Positions 1-8,774 of a stretch of 13,930 nt of DNA are shown piece by piece; within the stretch, counting starts at the first letter, position 1, and each line of letters begins with the position of its first letter. Location: NCBI GenBank assembly GCA_003550305.1, contig QKYT01000844.1, forward strand, positions 1 through 13,930, in the 5' to 3' direction. The notes beneath the pieces were generated by a model. The model was not told the DNA's origin. It ran no database searches and saw only the letters and a program-made list of their open reading frames with translations. The position numbers were made by a program, and so were the translations under genes. The stretch is from Glomus cerebriforme. Lineage: Eukaryota > Glomeromycota > Glomeromycetes > Glomerales > Glomeraceae.

Positions 1-301
1 CTAACATACAAACACTAGATAAAGCTTGAAAGAAAATGAAAGAAAATGGTAAAAAAAAAAGATTGGAGATTATTTGATCATCTAAATTATATTATTAATT
101 AGTGTAACTTGGCGTAACTATATTCAAATCTTATGATCAACTATGCCGAAACTATGGATAAACCTATTATAGAGGTTTTGGCAAGTTTCAGCAATTTTAC
201 AATTTTGACAGGTTTCGCAGTTTTGGCATTTTAGCGTTTCGGCACTATATAAGAGGTTTCACCTTTCGGCATTAAGCCAAACAGGTTTCGGCAAGCAATT
301 T
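1..301. other. 5' flank with repeated TTTCGGCA motifs
   Basis: No coding region is visible. The octamer TTTCGGCA occurs exactly at 237-244, 264-271 and 286-293. Weaker versions lie upstream (GTTTTGGCA near 174 and 220, GTTTCAGCA near 185, GTTTCGCA near 212) and a reverse copy lies near 143. A TATA-like CTATATAAG sits near 244-252. The segment does not resemble the putative 3' LTR at 6327-6792, so it is not the matching 5' LTR. It may be element leader, a regulatory repeat, or unrelated DNA joined to a truncated gag. Confidence 0.5.
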
Positions 302-304
302 TAA

Positions 305-1645
305 GAAGGAGAAGACCCCGTAGAATAGCTTAAAACTTTCAACAGAGTTGCTATAACTAATAGATAGAATACAGAAGCTAGAAAGAAAGCTGTAGCTGGA
401 GCCTTAATGAAGAGAGCTGCAGCTGATTGGTTTGAAGACGTTACAGTAGGAATGGGTAATAATTTTAACGCAGAAGCTAATGAAGGAGCTAACTTCACTG
501 ACCTTTTTAATGAACGCTTCGTAAGTGAAACCCAAAAGAACTAATGGTATCAGGAGTTAACTTCCTTATATCAAAAGAATAATGAATCAGTTGATTTATA
601 CGCTAATAAATTTAAGAAGCTTGCAGATCGCGTAGATTTACAGGATGCTACCCAGAAGAAATGAATGTTTTTAATGGGACTCAATCCTGCCTATACTCCT
701 CTTGTATATGCTCACAACTCTGCTGATCTCAATGCCACAATAGACACTGCCAGATTAGTAGAAATTGGATTTAACTATGCATCTGGAACTACGAAGCCAC
801 AAGCATCTACTACCGCCTCTAGCTCTAAACCTAAAATTTCTGAGATCAAAATAGATAAACTTACCAAAAAGTTAGAACAACTTACCATTAATTATGCCAA
901 CCTCATAACCACTTTACTAGCCCAGCCTTAGGAAAGAAGAAGTCGCCCACCAATGAATCAAGGAAGACCTAGAAATAATAACTTTAATGCACCTAGACTA
1001 AGCAAAGCTAATTTCAAGTGCTATAACTGCAATCAATCCAGACATATGGCTAGAGATTATCCTTATTCAGATCAAAGGTACAACCACCAATCTAGACCTA
1101 CTAACGTACCTAAGACTCCTAGATATGAGATCAGAGATGTAAATTATCTAGATGATTTTGAATACGATAAGGAATATGAGGAAGAATATGAAGAAGATAA
1201 TGGAGAAGAGTATGAGGTTTACTTAAATACTCGCTCAGAATCCTATCCTCAAAATCCAGTCTCTAAGAATAGAAAAGCACAAAGAAGTGAATCTAGGAGA
1301 GAGGAAAATTTAAGGAAAACTTCTCACTTTAATGTACCTGCTAATACTGAAGAAATGGAAGATGTTAAAGTTCAACTGCCTGTAACTACCACTACTACTT
1401 CTTCAACCAAAATAACTAAGATCCCTAGAAGAAGATTATTATCTGCACCAATCGAACAATTAACTGAGTTCAATGTGGCCACTTATTTACAAAATCTACC
1501 ATGTGGACTCTCTGTAGGACAAGCTGCACATGTTATTCCTACCTATCACTCTGGACTATCAAGAGCAGTAAGAAGATCACATGAAAAAGCTCAACAAGAT
1601 ACTCAGGAAGCAAATTTAGCAGATAGTGATGAAGAAACAACTACC
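305..1645 (+). pseudogene. gag (capsid and zinc knuckle), broken
   Basis: Gag would form the cytoplasmic virus-like particle that packages element RNA. Frame 2 reads through a retrotrans_gag-type helical domain (about 314-800; landmarks AAADWFEDV, NESVDLYANKFKKL, MFLMGLNPAYTPLV). A basic, Arg/Asn-rich stretch follows, then a zinc knuckle at 1019-1060. The knuckle keeps Cys at 1019 and 1028 and His at 1043, but the fourth ligand (1058) is Tyr and the usual Gly before HMA is Arg, so zinc binding is lost. An acidic Glu/Tyr-rich linker comes next. Stops at 326, 365, 542, 662 and 929 break the frame; by family comparison the first two sit at Trp positions and the others look like former Gln or Arg codons. 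The longest open piece starts at 953 and runs into protease. No native start codon is identifiable, so the N-terminus is missing or decayed. Confidence 0.82.
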
Positions 1646-2434
1646 ACTGCCAAATGTACACTTAGAATAGGACAAAAAGTACAAATCGCTATTGTAGATA
1701 GTGGAGCAGCCACCAGTATTATGATTAAGGCCCTTTTAAACAAATTAGACTATGAAATTGATAGAGCATCCAAAATGATTGTAGTGACCGCCAATGGAGC
1801 AAGAACCAGATCTTTAGGAATAGTCGACAATATCCCTATAGTTATAGAAAAGATAAAAATCCTCACGTTTTTCCAAGTTTTAGACTCTAAGGATGAAGTT
1901 CTTATATTAAGCAACAATTGGTTAAAGGAAGCCAATACTACTATGAGTTGGGAACAATCTACTCTAACCATTCGTAAGCACAATGTTACTGTTAGAATTC
2001 GCATTACATTCACCAAGACTGCCAAGGTCACTACTTAAGAGTTAGATTACGATTCTGATAATGATTATTATGAAGATAAACTCTTGGACGAATATTATGT
2101 CTATTACTCGGATATGACAGATGAAGATGAAGCATCTGAGAATGAAATGATTTATAACCCTTGGAGTGAGGTATATTCACCTTATACTTCTAAAGCAGAA
2201 TCAGAAGAAGAAAATTTCTTAGATAACAATAACCCTGCAGTATTTCTAGCTAAAAGTGCAAAAGGATCAAGTGAAAAGGAACAAGCCCCAGAAGATCAGC
2301 ATGTAGGACCATTAGACTACCATCAACAACAAGTGTTCCAATATCTCTTGGAAGAATATACTGATATTTGTGCCAAAGGACAAACTGAAATAGGACAAAC
2401 CACCATAGTTAAACACAAAATCTATACAGGAGAC
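1646..2434 (+). pseudogene. Retropepsin-like protease and acidic linker
   Basis: This is the aspartic protease that would cut the Gag-Pol polyprotein. The catalytic signature is IAIVDSGAATSIM, with the DSG triplet at 1697-1705. A flap-like TANGA follows, and VLILSNNWLKEAN near 1892-1935 corresponds to the ILGNDWL-type motif of the family, with Asn in place of the usual Asp. It is in the same frame as gag with no separate start. A stop at 2036 is followed, still in frame, by an acidic Tyr/Asp/Glu-rich linker to about 2240. The reading then reaches KHKIYTGDA, the usual lead-in to RT, where the frame is lost between 2431 and 2446. Confidence 0.8.
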
Positions 2435-3699
2435 GCTTTACTGTAGCTCAAAAGCCTTACCATATTAATTCTGAAAATACTCAATTTCTGAAAGAAGAAA
2501 TCAAAAAGATGAAAGCAAATAAAATTATCAGATGCTTACAAAGTCCCTGGGCCTCTCCAGTCGTCATAGTAGGAAAAAAAGGAGGAAACAAGCGTCTATA
2601 TATAGACTATCGCAGATTAAATGCTCTCACTAAGATTGATGCTTACCCTTTACTAAGGATTGATGATTTACTAGATTCCTTAGGTGGATCTCAATGGTTC
2701 ACGATTCTAGATTTAGCCAGTGAATATTGGCAAGTATCCATGCATTCTAAAGATATAGAAAAAATAGCTTTTATTACACCTTCAGGCTTTTATGAATTTT
2801 TAGTCATGCCTTTTGGCCTTAATAATGCCCTAGAAACTTTCCAATGACTTATGAATTGGATTCTTAAAGATTATCTTGGACTTTTTGTAGCAGTTTATTA
2901 TGACGATATCATCATTTACTCTAAAGGATCCTTAGAACTACACTTAGATCATATTAAACAAGTATTTCAAACTTTACGTAAAGCCCAACTTAATATCAAA
3001 TTAAAGAAGTGTCACTTTTGTTACCCTTCCCTTGCCTTTCTAGGACACATAGTAGGACAAGGAGGAATCTATCCTGATCTAGAAAAGATTGAAAAAGTTA
3101 AAAATTTTCCTATCCCAAGATCTCTAACACAATTTCGTGCAGCCTTAGAATTATTTAGATATTATCGCAAGTTCATCAAGGATTTTGCTAGACATGCCAA
3201 ACCACTCACAATGTTGCTTAAAAAGGAAATACCATTTCAGTGGACAGATAAACAACAAATCACCTTCGACAGACTCAAGAAAAGGCTTATTAAAGCACCT
3301 ATCTTGCAATACCCCAATTTTGAAGCACCCTTCACTTTATACACCGATGCTTGCAAGTTTGGACTTGGAGCTGTATTGTCACAAAAAGTTGATGGACAAG
3401 AGTGTATAGTTGCTTATGCTAGCAGAACTACCAACAAAGCTGAGGAAAACTACCTAATTATTGATTTAGAATGCCTCGCTATTGTATAGGCAGTAAAACA
3501 CTTTTATCATTACTTAAGTTGACCTTTTTCCATTGTTACAGACCACTCAGCACTTAAGTGATTAAAGACCTCAAAAATGCCTAAAGGATGTCGAGCACAT
3601 TGGATCATGGAGCTCCAACAGTATAATTTTACTATTAAACATCACCCAGGCAAGCATAATGCTAATGCAGATGCATTATCTCACATGTATGATGATTGA
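2435..3699 (+). pseudogene. Reverse transcriptase and RNase H, broken
   Basis: This segment would copy element RNA into DNA and degrade the RNA strand. In frame 1 the RT shows SPWASPVVIVGKKGG, RLYIDYRRLN, FTILDLASEYWQV (first Asp; Glu where Gly is usual), MPFGLNNALETFQ and the active site YYDD at 2896-2907. The connection domain has FLGHIV and YYRKFIKDFA. RNase H has TLYTDACKFGLGAVLSQ (Asp at 3346), DLECLAIV and TDHSALK, and ends near NADALS at 3670-3681. Stops fall at 2845 (the Arg of FQ-R-LMN), 3487 (the Trp after LAIV), 3520, 3559 (the Trp after ALK) and 3697. Catalytic acidic residues are largely kept, so this part decayed through stops rather than loss of active sites. It is one frame away from protease. 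Confidence 0.88.
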
Positions 3700-4521
3700 G
3701 CTGACTAAGAAGAGGAAAATGAGTGTTTTCTAGTCATTACTTATGATGCTGATACAGAAGAGGATGAAGAACTTGAAGCTGAATCTTCATCAATGGCTTT
3801 AGTAAAAAGCAATAAGCGAAGAAGACTAACTCCTTACCAAAAGATTCCTTATGACAGTGAAAGTGAATTCTCAGAAGATAAAAGTAGGAGATCCATGTCC
3901 TTAACTATCCCTGAGCCTTATCCATGCTGCAGATATATTATTTGCACTTGCGAACCAGAAGTTTCATCTATTAACACAGAAGAATATCAACGTGACCATG
4001 GTGATGGATGGGACCCAAGATGGATTGAAGAAAACGAAAGTGAAATAGAATGGGAATACTACTCTAATGATGGTACCACTAATTCTGAATGAAATGAAGA
4101 TATCGAAATATATGATATGGAAACCCCTGCAGGAAACTTTACCAGAAAAGACATTGAGCAAATCTATCATACTGCTATTCAAATCAAGCAGGTTATCGCA
4201 GAATAACCAATAACTAGAGGAGGAAGCAGGTGTACTTGGGACTGTGATACTGAAAATCATCATATTCATACCTACTGTAAACTATGCAAAAAGAATTTAA
4301 TTTATGGTACCTTTTATCACCGTTGTATTTGGAGCTTTGCTCCAGGACATCTTCATCCTGACATGGACCCAAGATTTTTAGTAAATGTACCCTGGTGGAA
4401 AGAACCCATTCTAGTTCAACGTGAAAATGCAGTTGTATATTTGAGACTTTTAGAACGTCTCTACAATAACTTACCCGTCTATATCCCTTTCTTTGAACTT
4501 ATTGTCGCTAAATTAGATTAA
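3700..4521 (+). pseudogene. Acidic and Cys/His-rich segment between RNase H and integrase
   Basis: About 270 codons continue in the RT frame after RNase H, where canonical Ty3/gypsy elements go almost directly to integrase. The first part is acidic (TEEDEELEAE, SESEFSEDK) with a CC-x5-C-x-C cluster near 3925-3951. The second part has a Cys/His cluster: Cys at 4231, 4243, 4276, 4285 and 4324, and His at 4258, 4261, 4267, 4318, 4348 and 4354, suggesting a bound zinc. It ends in a Leu-rich stretch (YLRLLERLYNNLPVYIPFF) with TAA at 4519. Internal stops lie at 3706, 4090 and 4204. I do not recognise a named domain. It could be a nucleic-acid-binding or targeting module that is part of Pol. Its conserved-looking ligands argue against random sequence. 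Confidence 0.6.
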
Positions 4522-4622
4522 ATTTTCTTTTAGTCAAACATTTTTATTTAGTTTATTTTTTTTTGTTATTTCTTTTATGGTGAAAGCTAAAGCATTCACA
4601 TTGTGATGAACGGCTAATTAAA

Positions 4623-5888
4623 ATGGATACCCAACATTATCAAAACCTATTAAATTATATTAATAATAGCATATTTCCTTTAAATTTTAGTGAAACCTAA
4701 CAAAAACAATTAGTAAATCAATCAAAACATTATTTAGTTAGAAACAATTTATTATATAAGAAGAATCGAAATAATCAGAACAATTTAGTTAAAGTAGTTC
4801 AAAGATACGAAATGAACTTTATACTTTATATGTTCCATAATAACCCCACAGCCGCACACGCCTCTAAAGATAGAATGATGGATAAGATAAAGAAGCGATT
4901 CTTTTGGCCACAAATGTTTCAAGATATAAGCACTTATGTAGAGTCATGTGACGCATGCCAGAGAAGAGGAAAATCAAAGCGATAGGAACCGTTGCATCCA
5001 ATTTCAGTTGGAGTACCTTTCTATCAAATTGGAATTAATTATGTAGGACCTTTGAACGTAACATCTCAAGGAAACAAGTACATCATAGTCGCTATAGATT
5101 ATATGACAAAATGGCCAGAAGCAAAACCCATCAAGAAAGCTACCGCACAAGAAACTGTGACATTTGTTTATGAAAGTATTATTTGTCATCACGGTTGTCC
5201 TGAAAAAATCCTAACTGATCGAAGAATTCATTTCAATAATTAGCTTTTGAAAGGATTATTGAAGAAATTTAAAATTACATATCTAATGTCAACTCCTTAT
5301 CATTCACAGACCAATGGACTTGTCAAAAGGTTTAATAGAATATTAATAGAAGCCTTATCACAAACAGCTACCTATTATTTAAATGATTGGAATAAGTTTA
5401 TAGCTCCTGTTCTCTTTGCTTATCATACTAGTGTACATTCAACCACAAAGATATCCCTATTTTTCCTTGTGTATGGGAGAGAAGCAAAATTGCCCACTGA
5501 TAGTACAGAAATGAAGGAGGAATCTAACCTAATAGAGCACATAGATCATCAAGTGACACACCTATCAGATGTTAGAAATGATGTGCAACAGCAGATCAAA
5601 TCTGAGCAACAAAAACAAAAGGATTTCCATGATAAGAAATTNAAAAAGGAAATCAGATTTAAGATTGGTGATTAAGTTTTATACTATCGTGCTACTCTAG
5701 ATAAGCAATGGTCTGAAAAATTAAGCCCCAAATGGAAAGGACCGTATTACATNCATAATGTAATTGGAAATGGCGCTTATAAACTAAGGGAATTATTGGG
5801 AAAAGTTTTAAAAACTCCTGTAAATGAAAGTTTTCTAAAAATATATAAAGACAGGAGCAACTGGCAACCCCTAGTTGTAATTTCTTGA
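4623..5888 (+). pseudogene. Integrase, broken and catalytically mutated
   Basis: Integrase would insert element DNA into the genome. The frame (frame 3) has an ATG at 4623 in good context (AAAATGG), about 100 nt past the previous stop. The HHCC finger has His at 4836 and 4857 and Cys at 4947 and 4956. The rve core has VAIDYMTKWPEA (first Asp at 5097) and ILTDRRIHF (second Asp at 5217). The third catalytic position, 35 residues later at 5325, is AAA (Lys) in NGLVKRFNRIL where Glu is invariant. The C-terminal domain has KLSPKWKGPYY near 5718-5750 and GNGAYKLREL, with no obvious chromodomain. Stops at 4698, 4983, 5244 and 5673 lie within clearly homologous sequence, and the last stop is at 5886. 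Ns at 5642 and 5753 leave two residues unknown. Confidence 0.88.
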
Positions 5889-5895
5889 ACTCAAA

Positions 5896-6315
5896 ATGAA
5901 TAACTATGACCGTATCCTTGAAGATCTTAGAAGAGATAATGTCGTTACAAATCTTAATATCATGATGCAGAATGAAGATGATACACCTATTCAACAGATT
6001 AATTCTCTTCTTAGACAATTGAGAAGAGCCATTAGCAGAAGAAATCGAGTGGAAACTCTCTTGAATGCTTGGTATATTGGAGAAGTTATAGAAACAAAAA
6101 CTTCTACTTTAACAGAAAGAGCCCTCTATATGAAATTAATGTCACCATATTACCAAAAAGTAATAGTTCGAACATACTACATCTTCGAATTCTTAGGAAC
6201 AGAACAAATAAATTAATCTAGAAATATCATTTTAACCATGATCTCAAGAATTGGAACTACACAATACCAGACCTTACTTGAAGAAGCTATGACCATCGCA
6301 GAAGCTCGGTTATAG
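5896..6315 (+). pseudogene. Extra ORF after integrase, helical protein of unknown function
   Basis: An ATG lies 7 nt after the integrase stop and the frame is open to TAA at 6214. Coding-looking sequence continues (QYQTLLEEAMTIAEARL) to TAG at 6313, so the first stop is probably a mutation and the intact protein would be about 139 residues. The predicted protein is helical. It has an acidic N-terminus, a basic patch (LRQLRRAISRRNRVE), and motifs LLNAWYIGEVIE, YYQKVIVRTYYIFEFLGTEQI and QYQTLLEEA. No membrane segment or zinc ligands are visible. From memory, similar RTYYIFE-type peptides recur in glomeromycotan genomes, but I cannot name a domain. Its place between integrase and the purine tract suggests an accessory protein, perhaps made by re-initiation or from a spliced RNA. 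Confidence 0.6.
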
Positions 6316-6325
6316 GAGGAGGAAG
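6314..6325 (+). promoter_or_regulatory. Polypurine tract candidate
   Basis: Twelve purines (AGGAGGAGGAAG) overlap the end of the accessory ORF and stop one base before TGTTA, the putative 3' LTR start. This is the expected position of the RNase H-resistant primer for plus-strand synthesis. Confidence 0.6.
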
Positions 6326-6326
6326 T

Positions 6327-6792
6327 TGTTAATATGAAACATTACTGTGCCGATTTACTGTGCCATACTGTGCCACTCTATGATCATGATTTTTATGATC
6401 ACAGTGATTTTAATGATAGTAGTAATATTAATAATTTTAGTGATAGTTAGATAGTTAGGATAGTTAAGATATTTAATATATTTAATTTCTTTATTATATT
6501 TATTATATTAGTTATATTTAAAATAGTTAATATCTTTTTATTATATTTTATTTTTGTATAAATATCCTGAGAATTTTATTAAGTTCTCCTGAGTTCTTGT
6601 AACTTCAATTAAATAATAAAATATCTTTTACCTCAAAAATACTATACCATTTACCAATTAAAAAGTGAACTGTATTCAATAAACATAAATTATTATTACC
6701 TCTGTCATAATAAATTTAATTAATTTTTCATTTTTGAACAAAAAGAAGAAAAGTTAAAGATAAAGAAATCAAGAATATGATTAGACGTAACA
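6327..6792 (+). repeat. Putative 3' LTR
   Basis: The segment begins TGTTA just after the purine tract and can end TAACA at 6788-6792, giving the inverted TGTTA/TAACA ends common in LTRs. An earlier end near 6685 (ATAAACA) is also possible. It contains three ACTGTGCC copies (6344, 6357, 6367), a GATCAT/ATGATC hairpin (6382-6400), a TATAAATA box (6557-6564), two TCCTGAG copies (6565, 6587) and an AATAAA signal (6615-6620). That spacing fits U3, R and U5. No 5' partner lies in the window, so the borders are inferred. Confidence 0.5.
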
Positions 6793-7269
6793 ACATGCTG
6801 TAAACAATTTTTATAGGAAAGTTTGGTTAAGCGATATCTCAGTTCGTATGGATTCTGAAGAATTATTTGATTATTCCTCTAATCAAGGCATTTGTTATGG
6901 ACAGGTAGATTATTAGTTTTTTAATTCTGTTTTCTTAATGTTTTTATATATTTTATATANATCAAATTTAACAATTATTTAAATTTTTAGACCTTATTAA
7001 TAGTAAAGATAAATATTAAAGAACAAAACACGTTAAATCTCACATTAATTCAATGGTACAATTTCACAAAAAAAAATCAACATATTTATGGATGTCTTCG
7101 ATTAGCACTTATAAATAGTTTTAACTTGATCAACATTGAAGCCATAAGAGATATTATACATATTATACCACGTTTTAATTTAAATAATGAATATCTTGTT
7201 AATAAATTTATTTANATATTTANAAANATAAAAAATCAATCATTTAAAATTTATGAATTAGAAAAATAA
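6791..7269 (+). pseudogene. Two-exon 3' fragment of a possible transposase-like gene
   Basis: Exon 1 is open from 6791 to 6904 and reads NNFYRKVWLSDISVRM, then SEELFDYSSNQGICYGQ. A GT-AG intron (6905-6990, 86 nt; TTTAAC branch-like site near 6967) joins in phase 0 to exon 2 (6991-7269). Exon 2 is open for 92 codons in AT-rich DNA: LNLTLIQWYNFTKKN, HIYGCLRLALINSFNL, IRDIIHIIPRFNLNNEY. AATAAATAAA overlaps the TAA. The pattern of an LxQWYxF motif followed later by a (V/I)HIIPRF-type motif resembles, from memory, the C-terminal part of KDZ/Plavaka-type transposases as found in glomeromycotan genomes. That is a tentative call. Upstream codons are stops (6782, 6788) and the likely LTR end falls here, so the 5' part was probably displaced by the retrotransposon. 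Ns at 7215, 7223 and 7227 leave three codons uncertain. Confidence 0.5.
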
Positions 7270-7373
7270 ATAAAGAAAAAAAATTTTTAAAAAAAACTTT
7301 ATTAATTATTGTTGCTATTACTACTACTAATTTCGCCCTACCTACTACCACTTTCACTATCACTACTTTCGCC

Positions 7374-8219
7374 TCACTCATGACCAACACTTTCATTTCC
7401 GCCATCACCATTTCTATCACCACCACCACCTCCTTCACTATCTCCATCTCTATCATCACCACCACCACTACCACCACTATCTCCTCCTTCTCCTCCTACT
7501 CCACCATCTCTACCTCTACCCCTCGTTAATTTCACTAATAAAAAAATTACTATTTTAGAAAATTGATTATTTAGAAAATTGAAAATTTGGTTAACAAAAT
7601 TTTTACCTTGCGCGTATACATCTCTCCTTCTTTGTGTAATTGCGACTGCATTTCTTCCAATATCATGATCATCAACTGAAAAAAATTATTATATTTAAAA
7701 ACATAAATATATAATTTTTTTAATTAAAAATAAAATTTCTATCACTTGTCTGGCTTTTCCCAAAATCTCGTGTGAAAATCTGCAAAATAAATTCTTCCAG
7801 CATGACGCCTAGCTCCTCTTCTATCATTGGCCGCATAAAGCTCCATATCCTAAAAATTTGAACATAATAAGTTNGAAATATGGAAGTATTTAAATATTAA
7901 CTTTTAATTTTTATTAATATTAAATTACATACATTATATTCTGAAACTAGTCTATTAAATTTTCGTCTGCACTGATCCCCAGTATAATTGCTATTGCAGG
8001 TTCTATTAACGCACGCAGCGAGATTGTTCCAATAATTATTTCTTGCCTATCCGAAAATGTTCCAATAAATCTAAAAAAATATAAATATATATGTTTATTT
8101 TATTTGTTTTATTTTTTTTATATTCATTAAAATCAAATAAAAGTAATAGAAGTATTTACTTGATTTGTTTGCCTTCTTTTGTTTATTAATGCATTAGTTT
8201 CTGCAATAGTCCAGACCAT
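7374..8219 (-). pseudogene. Myb/SANT-like (trihelix) DNA-binding gene, five exons, damaged
   Basis: Exons on the minus strand are 8219-8160, 8070-7933, 7849-7746, 7675-7607 and 7534-7374, with GT-AG introns of 89, 83, 70 and 72 nt. Exon 1 starts ATGG and gives MVWTIAETNALINKRRQ, the typical first helix of a Myb/SANT-like domain. Exon 2 adds NNYWNNLAACVNR and YTGDQCRRKFNRLVSEYN, the third-helix QC-x-x-K-x-x-L-x-x-Y pattern. Exon 3 has DMELYAANDRRGARRHAGR and FHTRFWEKPD; exon 4 is basic (AITQRRRDVYAQ). Exon 5 encodes a tail rich in Gly, Asp, Ser and Glu ending at TGA (7376-7374). Coding-like repeats continue to TAA at 7304-7302, next to AATAAA at 7303-7298. Two defects are seen: TAG at 8049-8047 in exon 2, and a one-base mismatch of phase between exons 3 and 4. 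It would be a nuclear DNA-binding protein, or the Myb-like partner of a Harbinger-type transposon. It is likely a decaying family member, unless the N-containing consensus is wrong. Confidence 0.68.
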
Positions 8220-8774
8220 TTTTAAAATTAAATTGGAATTTGAAGAATTTATAATTACTATGAAAAGAGGNAAGAGTAATTATGANAGAGAGNGANAGAN
8301 GAAAAAAGANAGACTATTTATATAAAAAAAATTCTGGCAAATATTAGTAAGAATTCAAAAATCTGATTTTTTCAAGAACAATTTTACTTGAAAATCANTT
8401 AATAAAATCTTGGCGAATATTCATCAAATTTTTAAGAGAACAATTTTATGTCAATTTTATTTAAATTATTAAATTTCACGTGAATTAGCAAAAAAAATTT
8501 GGAGAATATTCAAATTTTACTCGCAAAATATTTTTAACATAATTANTGCAGTTTTTAGGTTTGATTCAGGTTTGATATGATGTAATTGAATGGAGAACAA
8601 TAGAAAAAATCATATGTTAAAAGTATTTGATTAGAATTGAAAAATATAAAACATAAAAACATAACTATTGCGATTTTTAGGATCTATAAACTTACAATAG
8701 AAAATCATGTGTTGATCATGTGAGAAGCTGATCAGTATGCTTATTTTATAAAAATTTATATACGTATTGTACAT
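8220..8774. other. Intergenic, AT-rich, with diverged repeats
   Basis: No gene is seen. The segment would hold the minus-strand promoter of the trihelix gene. A purine-rich patch at 8262-8311 contains several Ns. A motif recurs as TGGCAAATATT (8335), TGGCGAATATT (8411) and TGGAGAATATT (8500), the first two followed by an AGAACAATTTTA-like string, suggesting an old tandem duplication of about 75-90 bp. Confidence 0.4.

Larger units (their letters stand above)
302..6792 (+). mobile_element. Degenerate Ty3/gypsy LTR retrotransposon
   Basis: Domains run in Ty3/gypsy order: gag with zinc knuckle, aspartic protease, reverse transcriptase, RNase H, then integrase with HHCC finger and DDE core. An extra ORF, a purine tract and a putative 3' LTR follow. 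Reading frames are gag-protease in frame 2, RT to Cys/His segment in frame 1, integrase in frame 3, and the last ORF in frame 1. Premature in-frame stops are at 326, 365, 542, 662, 929, 2036, 2845, 3487, 3520, 3559, 3697, 3706, 4090, 4204, 4698, 4983, 5244, 5673 and 6214 (6313 may be native). No 5' LTR or primer-binding site is visible, so the left border is uncertain and gag appears to lack its N-terminus. The copy cannot make any complete protein. Confidence 0.9.

Noticed and set aside
1..301. 5' LTR of the retrotransposon
   Set aside because: It shares no recognisable sequence with the putative 3' LTR and has no TGTTA/TAACA ends or primer-binding site.
1750..2031. Minus-strand ORFs opposite gag, pol and integrase (also 301-498, 3964-4269, 5004-5192, 5692-6018)
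   Set aside because: They are antisense shadows of frames with clear retrotransposon domains.
3185..3409. Overlapping + strand ORF within RNase H
   Set aside because: It is an out-of-frame reading of the RT/RNase H coding region without recognisable motifs.
302..6315. Stop-codon reassignment (TAA/TAG as Gln)
   Set aside because: Several TAG and TGA codons sit at invariant Trp or Arg positions and all three stops occur, together with a lost zinc ligand and a lost catalytic Glu. Mutation explains all of these.
7244..7477. Minus-strand Val/Met-rich ORF
   Set aside because: It is the wrong frame of the Gly/Asp/Ser tail of the trihelix gene, created by GGT/GAT-type triplets.
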